Made by a program: the position numbers and the translations under genes. A DNA stretch of 64,000 nucleotides. Source: Xiphydria camelus (taxonomy: Eukaryota > Arthropoda > Insecta > Hymenoptera > Xiphydriidae). Below the pieces are notes generated by a model. It searched no databases, was not told the DNA's origin, and saw only the letters and a list, made by a program, of their open reading frames with translations. The stretch covers positions 20,164,190 through 20,228,189 of the forward strand of contig OY783200.1 in assembly GCA_963678675.1 (NCBI GenBank), in the 5' to 3' direction. Below, piece after piece: positions 35,266 to 45,299 of the stretch (its first letter is position 1; the number at the start of each line of letters is the position of its first letter).

Positions 35266-37189
35266 TCTCTTTTCTAAGACTGTTGTGTTTCGCAAATTTT
35301 AAGCAAAACTGCTCCATCGTCATCTATATTCACATTCGTACTATAAATATACCCAAAACTTTCTCTTTATCTCCATTAAATCCTCAACAAATAAATCTTC
35401 ATTGAAAGTCTCAATCTCGGTATCACTTCCATCATCGCCCAAACTTCCTCGATGACCTACCAAGATCTTCTCAAGGTTCTCTCTCGTATCACGCTGGATT
35501 TCGTCATATCCCATGCAAAGACAACGACTGATATCATTCGCCTCGGTCTCGCCCGCCTTCTTAAAGCAGAAGGGGGCGAAAAAGAGAGCGGGAAGAAGCG
35601 GTACGAGGGAAAGTGGGTTAGCGTTCGAGGGAAGAGGCGGTCGTAACAATAACTCCGGCATTGCGCCGGGCTCTCCTCCTTCCTTCCTCTCTCACTCGCT
35701 CGACTAACACGAAAACTCTTGAAGCGGTGCTTTACATTTTTCAAACGGCACCCCGTCGAGCTTTTAGGCCGAAATTAAAGTACCCCACGGGTACTAGCCT
35801 CGCGTTACGTACTGTACTGGTAAAATTCTCTAGCTCGTTCGGGGTTGGCTCTCTCGAGAAATAGGAAACTTCCCCAAGAAAAATTTCACCCGAGATCCGT
35901 GCCTTGGAGACGAGGGCTTTGATAGGCGGGCTAAACGCAACCCTCACTTATCTTCGGTCGAGTGTTCTCGGGGATGGAATTCTTCAATTTCTTGGCGTTG
36001 TATCCACTTCTATAATAGTACATCCGTTAAATTCGAGCTCCACTTTGGGGAGGGGTGTAATTAAATTCAAGGCACGCGATGGTACAGGTGTAGCTGGAAG
36101 GTCGAGGAAAGCGTTTTAGCTCAGGTGGAGGAGATAACGAGGTGGTCTTAAGTAGATACGTTCGACTTGAATCGCGTTCCAAATGAGCAGAACGATTTCT
36201 AGGAGAATTCCTCGATGATGAATCCCAATGTCGACGACATCCCTCAACGTTTGTTACGACATTATCAAACATTTCTACCCAAAGCCGACGTATAACGATA
36301 CAAAATTCCTCTGTACTCCCAGAAAATTGTCGATACCTCTCTTTCGAGAAAGCTGGTAAGCCAATTACAAGTAGACACCGCATACCGAATTCTGAGAACA
36401 ATTATAACTGTAGAGCTTTGATAATAATTCCTAATACGAAGAACACTCCGCGCAGACACCTCTGATATTATCGTTATTAATGGCACGGTGGAGTACATTT
36501 TTTCGTGAACACTCGGTAACCCTTGGAGAAAGTGAGGGAGAGAGCGAGAAAGGGACCTCCGAAAGGGGTCGCATTAACGAAAACCAGAGTCGTGTTTCCG
36601 TCGCGAGGCGACTATTACGCACTAAAGGGGTGCTCTTTCCCTAATACGGTGTACGCGAGGGGTATAATAGCGGCGACGGCGTAGTTCTCTCGCTCGATCG
36701 TAATGAGGGAGGGGCCTACCCCACACAGGAACTACACCCGAAATCGTAACGAGGGAACCGCGGCGCCGGGAGAAGCCGAAATGCGCTTTAAATCCACCTC
36801 GGCTGCTTTATGGGAAGCCACCTCGACAGACTTCCTGGTAAGGATCTACTTGGAATTCATTTCTCACCATTCCATGGCATTCATGAAAACAGGACGACCC
36901 CCTCTCTCATGATTTCAGCCTGTGCGACGTGATGTACCCAGCTTTAGATCACGTTTTATTTAAATGCTTTAAGTTGAAAAACTTCTCTTCCATTGATTTT
37001 GTTTCATTGTGTGTATGTTGAAATCGTTAATCAAGAAACTGGGTTCATATATCAATAAAAACTGCTCCCTCTCGTCATATTTTCATGAGAACGAAATTAT
37101 TATAATTTCATTTGCGAGATTTTCATATACTTGTGCTAAATTCAACTTTAATCGTTAATACGTATACATGTATAAATACAGTGTGTCTG
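35266..37189. other. Gene-free CpG-rich interval
   Basis: Many overlapping frames of 60-124 codons are open on both strands between 35340 and 36910 because stop codons are rare in this GC-rich patch. None shows a domain or convincing exon boundaries. Confidence 0.35.
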
Positions 37190-37615
37190 TACGTATGTAG
37201 GTAGATTCGAAAACTACTGAACCGATTGTCCTGCCGTTTTGGTTGATGAATAGATAATTCGATCAAGCATATTTCAGGCTATTTTTTAAATATATATACA
37301 TATACAGAGATTTTTCTATGGCAAATATTCCTAAAATAGCAAATCTAAAATTAAGAAGTCTCCTGTAATATATATCGATATGCAGGCCAAGGGCTAACTA
37401 TCGTTCTTCAAGGTGACTGTGAATAAAAGATGGCTCAAAATATAACACATTGATTGGCACTATTTTTCGATATGGAAAAGGCAACGCCGGATGATATATT
37501 GTAACTTTAAGTGGTAATGCGAGGACAAAGGACGAGTTACGTCCAGAATGCTTCACATGTGCAGTTCCCAGAGTTGACCCGTGAGGCACATAGAGGCGGA
37601 GTCCTTACTAATCAA
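37190..37615. repeat. Dispersed repeat, copy B (partner at 8.1 kb)
   Basis: It shares AACTACTGAACCGATTGT, GATAGATAATTCGATC-like sequence, AATTAAGAAGTCTCCTG and GGGCTAACT with 8075-8535, in the same order. Confidence 0.6.
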
Positions 37616-38268
37616 TATATCGATGACAAAAAGAAGTTTTTGATTTATTGATTCGTTACATAAAAAAAATTTCCTTAATAAATCTTAACTGATCAAAAAC
37701 TGGGTCCATGACGGTTCATCATTTCATACAAATCTACAAGATATTTATTTGTCTTTCAAGCAACTCCAAAAGCTGATACAAATACGAAGGAGGGGAGTAA
37801 AATTCGTGAAATAGAATTTTTTCATGCTGCAATTTCTAGGAATTGAAGAACAAATAGGCAATTTTGACGATTAGTGCTACGACATGTTTAGTAGAGAAAA
37901 GCGAGGTACGTTGAGCCACTTAAGTTGGCCTTTGGTTAGCAGAGTATATCGTAGTGATTAAGGACTTACTTACAAGTGGCTCGCTGCTGTACTCTGCGTT
38001 CCCCTAATGTTTCCTAGATCTCTATTACTTAAGGCTACGCTAAGAGTGTATGAATTATTGTGCAGAATAAACAGTAAGAGAGGTCTAGGACACATTATTA
38101 TTGCACACAGGATTTTCCGGGACTATAAATCGTATTCGCAACTGTATTTGAAAAATTATAATAAGTTAGAGCAAAGTTCTTCGAAAATAAAGTATTTAGA
38201 AAGCTTCTTGAAACTCACTTTAACGAGAAAAATCTAATATTTCAAACAGTAAATGCCCCATAAAACAT
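37616..38268. other. Unassigned interval
   Basis: There is one 76-codon frame (38007-38237) without recognisable features. Confidence 0.35.
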
Positions 38269-38480
38269 AGGATAAGGCAATACACGAAAACCATGACGAA
38301 GTGGTCCCAGTTCGTGGTAACTTCGAGGTTCGGGTTTGATTAGGATTAATTACGAATGATCAGTTCACCCATCCCCTTCTACCATCCCCATTTCTCACTC
38401 GCAAAACTCATCTCCTTCAGTTTTGAACCTTCCCTCTATCCTCTCTTTCACAGGCTATAAATTACACCCGCAATGGTGTT
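38269..38480. repeat. Diverged direct duplication, copy 1
   Basis: It shares CACGAAAACCATGACGAAGT, ATTAATTACGAATGAT, CATCTCCTTCAG and GGCTATAAATTA with 38612-38822, in the same order. The TATAAA motifs are 349 bp apart. The order and spacing suggest an old local duplication. Confidence 0.6.
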
Positions 38481-38611
38481 TAAGAAAATATGTAGGTATA
38501 AAGAGATATAGTAAGTAAGTCCTCGATAAAAGAAGTATTAAGGGAGCTTCAGCGAGCTCGACTTGAGGGTGAGCACGATCTTACCTTAATCAATACGCGT
38601 AAAACTATAAA

Positions 38612-38822
38612 GGTTAACGCAATACATGAAAACCACGACGAAGTAGCAAGTTCAGGCTTCGAGCCGGACGAGATTAATTACGAATGATTCAACTTTCTCT
38701 CCTCTCCTCTCTCTCTCTTCCTCCCAAATCCATCTCCTTCAGCTCCGGATCTCCTCTGTGTTTCTCACTCCGGACGCGGTCCCCGGACGAGTCTTTCCGG
38801 GGGCTATAAATTATGTTTGTAG
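38612..38822. repeat. Diverged direct duplication, copy 2
   Basis: This is the second copy of the segment starting at 38269, richer in CT and CpG. It ends in GGGGGCTATAAATTATG, which would make a passable TATA box, but no transcript start or gene is evident downstream. Confidence 0.6.
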
Positions 38823-39838
38823 AATCCAATATTTTCCCAGCGTGGATTGGATTTGGAGGGTGAAGCGAGAGAAATGGAACGAACGTGGACATCCGTGGAT
38901 GCGCATTCCCACGCGAGGGCGTGTATAGAGACGCGCGTCGGGACGTGGGTACTCGCGAGAAGCGCGTCAACCGTGTCTCGCCCGTCCGCCGTTGTTATCG
39001 CTGCAACTGGGTGCCGGATACTCGACGGGAAATATGTCGAGAAATTTTTCAAACTATTCTCGACCGCTCAGTGTCGAACACTCGATGGCACCTCGCCACT
39101 CGAGAAAAATTCGGTTTGAGACCCCGGGGCGAAGCCCATATCTCAACGGTACCACAGGGGTGTCCGCCGAGCACCGGAAGGGGTCGAGCGGAACAGCAAT
39201 TTTTCTTTCCCAACATGGCGGAGAGTCCTGGAAGTTGCACTCGAGCGTTTGTCAGCGTAAGTGCTGAGACATGACAAATTGAAAGGCCATCGACGCGGAT
39301 GATCTCCCGTCGACGGCGACGGTTCTTGGAGTGGAGTTTTGAGGTGCGGGCTCTGAACTTTTCTCGTCGCCCGCTCGATCTCCTTCGCGGTAACTGCGAG
39401 AGGAGTTGCCGTGTCGTCATCGCTGTACCCAGAGCGATTGAAAGATGCATCGGGTTAGTCGTATCGCCGGCGTTTGTTGGCCAATATCGCGTTGGTTGTC
39501 CTTCGCTAGGTTTGAAAATGCGATAAAATGAAGAATGGTTCGCGTGGATGACTTTCCATCAAAGATATTCGCTATGTGCATGTGAACGTGTGGCGCCATC
39601 GGTGGCCAGTTCTCTAAGTTATCAACATCAACATTGTACAAGGTTACATTGGTGGTAAGTGAAAAATCAGTTCAATACAATTATTTATTTGTCTTATGTT
39701 AAATAGACATTGGAGGAAGCAATTTTTAAATTAAGGAACTCGATAAATTTTGTTCATTTATGCCATTTTGTTTACTGCAGGAAAAATGTTGAACTATATT
39801 TGCCGGTTTAAACTGTCACGTTGACAGGACGATGAATA
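38823..39838. other. Unassigned CpG-rich interval
   Basis: Frames of 75-133 codons are open on both strands, none recognisable. A segment at 39328-39400 (GGAGTGGAGTTTTGAGGTGC, GGCTCTGA) is repeated at 42855-42930. Confidence 0.4.
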
Positions 39839-40204
39839 TTATGTTGAGAACCGGATGTTTTTTATATATAGTTCCGGAAATATGGTTGGAACAAAACTAG
39901 GACTGTCAGGATGAAACGATTTTTTATTTCCCACAAAATGTCTACTGCAAATCTTTACAAATTTACTTGGTAGCCAAGGTGAGCCATCTTCACTGAAAAT
40001 TGGAATCACAAATTTAACAAATAATAATAGAGCAAACACACAGTGCAATAATTTCTTTATTCTGTTGACTACCTTAATCCATTGCTCAGTTCGATATCTC
40101 TTGACATGAGAAAAACAGTAAAACGCAGTTCCAACAGAATTTTCTCTGGTATTGCTACATCAAACTACACAGCATGAAGTTCGATTGTGTTTTAAATTGC
40201 TCAT
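39839..40204 (-). pseudogene. THAP-domain zinc-finger pseudogene
   Basis: Read from the ATG at 40204, the sequence encodes an almost complete C2CH THAP domain. It has C-C-V-V-x-C near the start, an E-Q-W-I-K helix, then after a small gap E-D-G-S-P-W, I-C-S-R-H-F-V and the closing V-P-T-I-F-P signature. Two lesions are visible. A TGA at 40160-40162 falls where the residue between V-V and C (usually Gly) should be. The roughly 75-bp segment between the two halves ends in a good acceptor (CCAATTTTCAG) but has lost its GT donor (AATAAAGAAATT). THAP domains bind DNA and occur in P-element-type transposases and many host proteins. It lies 187 bp from the inverted-repeat element 40391-42853, and whether it belonged to it is unknown. 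Confidence 0.7.
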
Positions 40205-40390
40205 TATGACTACGTTATTTAAAGTATATGAACTTGCAATTTATTTATTTAAAAAACGTATTTGACACGTGTTTTACTATGGAATGTTATGGTACACATG
40301 GGTATACACGATGTTCAAAACTTATAAAATTGGCCCCCCTCCACTTTTTCCCCACATGGACACAGCGAATAGAGATCCCTGACAATGAAG

Positions 40391-42853
40391 CCCGCTACAG
40401 ACTATGCGCGATGCGTGATGCGCGATGCGCGATGCGTGATTTCGTGCATAGTGTGTAGGGACTTATTCGTTAAAAATCGATTCGTAAACAACATGATTCG
40501 TGTAGTTCGCAGTGATTCGCAGTGATTCGCAGTGATTCGTTCTTGGCCAACTCGCTACAGACTATGCGCGATGCGTGATGCGCGATGCGCGATGCGTGAT
40601 TCGCGGCAGTTCGTGAATAGTGTGTAGGGACTTGTTCGTTAAAAATCGATTCGTAAACAACATGGTTCGTGTGGTTCGCAGTGATGCGCAGTGATTCGCT
40701 CTTGGAGGCGGTAAATGGACGAATATCAAAGGCTGCGCATCAACTGCTCTTTCGCCGAAGTACGGGCTGTGTTCATAGTTCATTTGTCCATTCTTTGTGT
40801 GCGCTATTTTGTTTGCAGGAATTTTCCGGTGTTTGAGGGGCTGTAGATAACCCTCCGCAGGTCACCTTCGGGTGGCAGAGTCCAAGGCTCGTTTATGTTT
40901 CTGTTTTGAAAGTGACGGCTCTGACTTTCGAGAAAACATCACAATAAAATATTCCGCCGACGATTTGTCGTAGGCCGGCCGATCGGCGCCGTGGGAACAT
41001 AATGCTCGCGGTAGACTTATCGAAGATTCACGAAACACTTTGTATTGTTATTTTTGCCTGTCCGGAAGGGACAATTTCATGGCTCTTTCTCGAAGGTACA
41101 GAGAAAGGGGAAAAACGTTCTTACTGGGTTTTTTTCCGAATATGTAATAACCAAACAGTCGATGTATATGAACCCGTGCCCTTCGGTGCGCACCCTGAAT
41201 GCCTCCACTAATGTCTTTTTTTTTTATTACGAAGCGGACTCTTGTCTTTTTCCTATAGTGAAAACTTTCGAAGCTGCAGTAAATCTCACTTCCGCTTATC
41301 CTTGACGCAGAGTATTTTCATTAAATTACGACGATTCTTCCATGTGCAATTATTGGCGGAACCCAACAACACTTTCGTGCGTTGAAATGGATGTAAAAAA
41401 ATGGAAGCGATATTGTGATTAATTACGATAAGGATGAAGCAATGGAAATAGAATTTGAAGACTATTAAGGAGGTTCGACTATCAGACGAAAACCAACTTA
41501 CACACAGCCCTAATTTTTTTATGATATACACGAATATTTTACACAACTAATACGAAAATTTGAGCAATATAGACCGTCTAGTTTCTTCGTTATTTTATTC
41601 TAAAGTAGACTACTTTTATAACATCGCCTTATGGGAGACGATTGTACTAAGGTATATTATCACTGACTTTAACACACATTCCGCCAACTTTAGACTTTGA
41701 AAGACTAGTAATTTGACAGATGAAATATTAAGGATTATGTAAAAAATAAGTAAATTAGATTTTACCGTATGTTAGCGTGCCAACCTTACCGAAATTTCTG
41801 CAGCGATTTTTTCTATATGGTTGCAACGTAATATTATCATGAAATTCGTTTTTACTTCGCAAACCATTAGCACGCCATATTAACGGTGAGAGACTTGGCA
41901 ACACGGCAGCGAAACAGTTGTAAAGCTGAAAGACCGAACCTTACCTGGCGTCTATTCAAACTGAGCGCGAAATTTGAAAGATTCGGAACGATAAAAAAAA
42001 TATTGTCCCTAAAATCTCTATCCAAGTTGAATGATTGTTGAAACGAAATCATGCCTTTACTTATACAACTCTTTTTCTTTTTCGACAAAATTTGACTTTA
42101 TACCGGCTTTGCTGCATGCTCGCGTCACTGCAGCCAATATAAAATATCGCGGAGTACAACGTTGCCAAGAATACGATGAAAATTGCAACGCACAATAAAA
42201 AATGTTTAAACTATAATAATATATCCATGATGCTGAATTATCAATCGAATAACTGTTTTATGTCCTCAGCATTCTCTATGAGTTGTTTTTATAGGTTTTT
42301 ATAGATTATTTGTAATTTTTTATTTTTCTTTAAAATGTTGGACAAAAAGCCTCTGACAACGATTCCGGAGTCATTGACGCTCTAATAGTCCGCCATAAAT
42401 TTTCCAATATTTTATTTACTAATGATTTTCGGCATGAACGATGCATAAAATAGGTTCATAATTCATTTAATTATTATTCCATAACGTTTCAGATTGCTGT
42501 GAAAACATTTTTTTCAAACACATTTTTGACTCCAAAGAAACAGTCGATCCTCCTTAATATGTATTTCAATCATAGTATTATGTTTTTCACTTTTTCATAC
42601 ATAATGTACCTACATACATAATTAGCATTGTATTCGTGTGTAAATAATTTTAGAACTGGTAACTTTGAAACAATGCAAGCAGAATTGCTACGAACTACAA
42701 CGAACTGCCGCGAATCACGCACCGCGCATCGCGCATCACGCATCGCGCATAGTCTGTATGGCTCTGTTTACGAATTGCTACGAACTACAACGAACTGCCG
42801 CGAATCACGCATCGCGCATCGCGCATCACGCATCGCGCATAGTCTGTAGCGGG
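40391..42853. mobile_element. 2.46-kb element with inverted GATGCG-rich ends
   Basis: The left end CCCGCTACAGACTATGCGCG, followed by alternating GATGCGTGATGCGCGATGCG, is mirrored exactly at the right end (GCGCATAGTCTGTAGCGGG). Each end carries the block twice: at the left with a period of 160 bp (40394 and 40554), at the right about 91 bp apart. A GATTCGCAGT run repeats about three times at 40505-40545. No intact transposase is seen inside. A second TIR element (41465-42557) is nested in it. Target duplications are not clear, so the superfamily (P, hAT or other) is open. Confidence 0.7.
41465..42557. mobile_element. 1.1-kb TIR element with TTAAGGAGG ends, nested
   Basis: TTAAGGAGGTTCGACT at the left is mirrored by AGTCGATCCTCCTTAA at the right. 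TTAA at each end fits piggyBac-type targeting, though TA cannot be excluded. Minus-strand frames inside (for example 41867-42088) are not recognisable. Confidence 0.6.
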
Positions 42854-42854
42854 C

Positions 42855-42960
42855 TTGAGTGGAGTTCTGAAGTGCAGGCTCTGATCTTTTCTCACCACTC
42901 TCGAGCTCCTCGGCAAGTGTCGTGGAGATCTGCATCGTTGCGAGAACAAAGGTAGGGTGC
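42855..42960. repeat. Short repeat also present at 39.3 kb
   Basis: GAGTGGAGTTCTGAAGTGCA and GGCTCTGATCTTTTCTC match 39328-39400 with a few changes. It directly abuts the right end of the 2.46-kb element. Confidence 0.55.
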
Positions 42961-43059
42961 TTGCAGTTACCTTCGTGCCGTAAAAACTTGTTGTTTGATA
43001 TCACAAGACGATGTGTTAAATAATGATAATGGTCCAGCAGTGAAATGCAAGTACACTAT

Positions 43060-44026
43060 TATGACGTAGCGTTTCGGTGAGGGCCCTCGGTGCCCTCCGC
43101 TACGCCACTATTAAGCGGCGTCGATGCCGCGCGCGAAACGAAAAACGATGGGCGCCAGGCGGGTCACGATCCCGCCACTCAGGGAGACGAACGCGGTCCC
43201 TGAAAACGGACGAAAGCCGGGAGATCGGAAGCGGTTCGATCTCCGTCGGGCTCGGCTACCTCTAGCGTATGGTAGAGGGGCGGTTCGGTTGACGATGGCT
43301 GGGACCCGGAAGGACGGATTCGCGGACGGGTTCGCGCGAAAAGAATCTCACTGCGTTATAAAAGAACAGCGTTTATTTGGCGGGGAACTCTAATGGTCCC
43401 CGAACGACGCTCGCGTGCGTTACTCTCACGAGATACCGAAACGGTGCCGCACAATCCCGCGGACACCGCTTGATTCGCCGAAACGTGCGCTCTCGGACGG
43501 CGAGCTACGGCGCGGAGGCGAGTCGGAGGTCGTGCGTACAAAAAGAGGGGAGCGTACCGGATCTGTAGCAGTCGGTCGTGGCCAGGCGCGTCCTGGTCCC
43601 TCGGTCTTCGGGCTGCGGATCCGGGGCCTCGTCTTCCTCCGGTCTCGTCCTCCTGGGGAGCTCTCTCTCGAGGGCGTAGGGCTCTCCCGTTGGAGCTCGG
43701 TGTGGCTCCTCGTGACACTCGTTAGGCACGAACTGGTTACGCGATGGAGTGTCGGGGTTTCGGGTTCTTATACGCGGGACGCACTGGTTAAGACTTCTAG
43801 ACTATCTGAAGTTCGCTTGACGAGCGCGATCGCAAGACTAAGGGAACCATCGGGGTTCACTCGCGGAATGCCAGCGCAAGACTGATTCCTCCGACTCACT
43901 CGCTTTCTCGTCACGATCGCGATCGTGACGCTTCGCGTGGCCTTATCGCGAATCGATTCGTGCGCCTTTTCCGAAAGGGGCCCGAGTGCACCCTTTTTGT
44001 GACGCGGAGCGATTCTCCACGTCACA
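43060..44026 (-). mobile_element. Solo LTR (967 bp) of a retrotransposon
   Basis: On the minus strand it starts TGTGACGTGG and ends CTACGTCATA, so the outermost bases form the short inverted repeat expected of LTRs (TG...CA with one change). CTAT is duplicated on both sides (43056-43059 and 44027-44030). On that strand AAATAAACG lies near CTTTTATAACGC, suitable for a poly(A) signal close to R/U5. The region is strongly GC/CpG-rich compared with its surroundings, and this alone creates long frames on both strands. No internal retrotransposon sequence lies next to it, so recombination has left one LTR. Gypsy-like affinity is a guess. Confidence 0.65.
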
Positions 44027-44031
44027 CTATA

Positions 44032-44258
44032 CAGAGTGAGTCATCTAAGGTGTAGGATTAATGCGCGGTTGAAAGCTACTAATACCAAGCTAGAAAATGA
44101 CCGCATGCAGTTGTTGGTGCCCGACCAAGGTTAGCCGAAGGCTGCTGAAAATCCTATAAAAAGAAATGTGCAGCTACGCAGAGGAAAAATAATGTGGTAA
44201 TCCGCTATTGGTCGATTTAAGTTTTATACAAATCCTAGATTTTAGTTGACTCAGCCTG
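44032..44258. mobile_element. 227-bp MITE flanked by TA, abutting the solo LTR
   Basis: The ends CAGAGTGAGTCATCTAAGG and the complement of TTAGTTGACTCAGCCTG are inverted, followed by a shared TAGGATT. TA is at 44030-44031 and 44259-44260. The left TA overlaps the LTR's CTAT duplication, so the LTR landed at the very edge of this element. Confidence 0.75.
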
Positions 44259-44260
44259 TA

Positions 44261-44922
44261 TATTCATTAAATGATGCAAATGCATGAACATTTGTATGTA
44301 GATCATGAATGCTTAAGAAGCATAAACCTTTCATCTATAAAAAAATGAAAATAATCGCACGAGTATAAACTATTTAGCGCACATTGCAATGAATGCAACA
44401 CTGTATGCAGCGGTACGTTTACAGTTAAATAGTGAATTACTCGGTAATTCAGTCTGACGTTCGAAATATAAATTATCTTCTCTCAGAACGAACGTAAAAC
44501 TAATAACTCGGCAGATATCGTTGGATGTACTGACGGTGTAATCGTTCCTCTGCTGATATTACGGACTGATCAAAGGTCCGGTCTACTAGATTCGCTTATC
44601 GAATAGCCGTCGATATTTGAACCGAGTGCAAAGGCAACGACCTAACGAGATTCTGCGGTTAATTATATTTTCGATCGACGGGCCCGGGTTATTTCGTAAA
44701 ACAAATGTTACCTCGGCTGCGCCGGTAACGATGGCGGTAAAAGCTTTGAAAACAAAAGCCTCCTCCTAAGTGGATTTATAGGGAGTCTGGTGTAATCATT
44801 GTTAAGGGTGATTGAAGTTCTCGTGGATGGAAGTTTGGGATATGAGATATCCCTTCTTACTTCAGCTGATTATTTAGCTTGGGAAGAAGATTTCACATGA
44901 AAAAAATGAAACTCATACTTAC
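44261..44922. other. Unassigned interval 3' of the CUB exon
   Basis: No gene or strong repeat is seen. On the minus strand this would be intron sequence after the donor at 44922-44921. Confidence 0.4.
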
Positions 44923-45106
44923 GACGAACCGTTGTGCCGTCCGATCGATATCAGTCGGTGGATCTGCAGCTCAACCCTTTGACCCGTGTCCGGTACAAAT
45001 CTGTAGGTACACGATGTGGGGCCCTCGAAGGATGGCGACTTTATCTGGCCGTATCCGCGATCGGATTTGCTGAACAAGTGCTTGCTGTCCAACGTCATGT
45101 TGCACA
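44923..45106 (-). CDS. CUB-domain gene, downstream exon (61 aa)
   Basis: The acceptor is TTTTTCGTTCCCAG|TG (exon begins at 45106) and the donor GTCGTC|GTAAGTATG (exon ends at 44923) is close to consensus. The exon encodes the first half of a CUB domain: G-Y-G-Q-I-K-S-P-S-F, then S-C-T-Y-R-F-V, then G-Q-R-V-E-L-Q-I, the usual strands of this extracellular beta-sandwich. It starts with two bases of a codon, and the upstream exon at 48786-48947 ends with one base, so the two join in frame to give C-A-N-M-C-N-M-T. The second half of the CUB domain must lie on a further exon that I could not find in the window. CUB proteins are secreted or membrane-bound partners of receptors and proteases. A Cys-rich stretch before a CUB domain recalls insect proteins annotated as suppressor-of-lurcher-like, but that identification is from memory and unproven. 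Confidence 0.8.
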
Positions 45107-45180
45107 CTGGGAACGAAAAACAGTATTGTTGAAACTCTAACGATTAGACTTCCCTGTAAAATGATGCAATTAAATGTTAC

Positions 45181-45265
45181 ATACCGATACCTTACTTTGA
45201 AAACCTCGTAAGTTCAATTTTTCAAAAGTTGAACTTACGAGGTTTTCAAAGTAAGGTATCGATAC
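45181..45265. repeat. Near-perfect hairpin with about 33-bp perfect stem
   Basis: CGATACCTTACTTTGAAAAC through AGTTCAA is exactly mirrored, with an 11-base loop (TTTTTCAAAAG-like). It lies in the intron of the minus-strand CUB gene, 75 bp from the acceptor. The perfection points to a recent inverted duplication or a selected RNA hairpin. Confidence 0.85.
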
Positions 45266-45268
45266 TTC

Positions 45269-45299
45269 ACGATCTCTTTACGATACATCGTAAGAGATC
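45269..45299. repeat. Second small hairpin
   Basis: GATCTCTTTACGAT and ATCGTAAGAGATC form a stem of about 13 bp with a 2-3 base loop, four bases after the previous hairpin. Confidence 0.7.

Noticed and set aside
43124..43885. Frames of 89-156 codons at 43.1-43.9 kb
   Set aside because: They lie within the GC-rich solo LTR and are open on both strands; no retroviral or host domain is visible.
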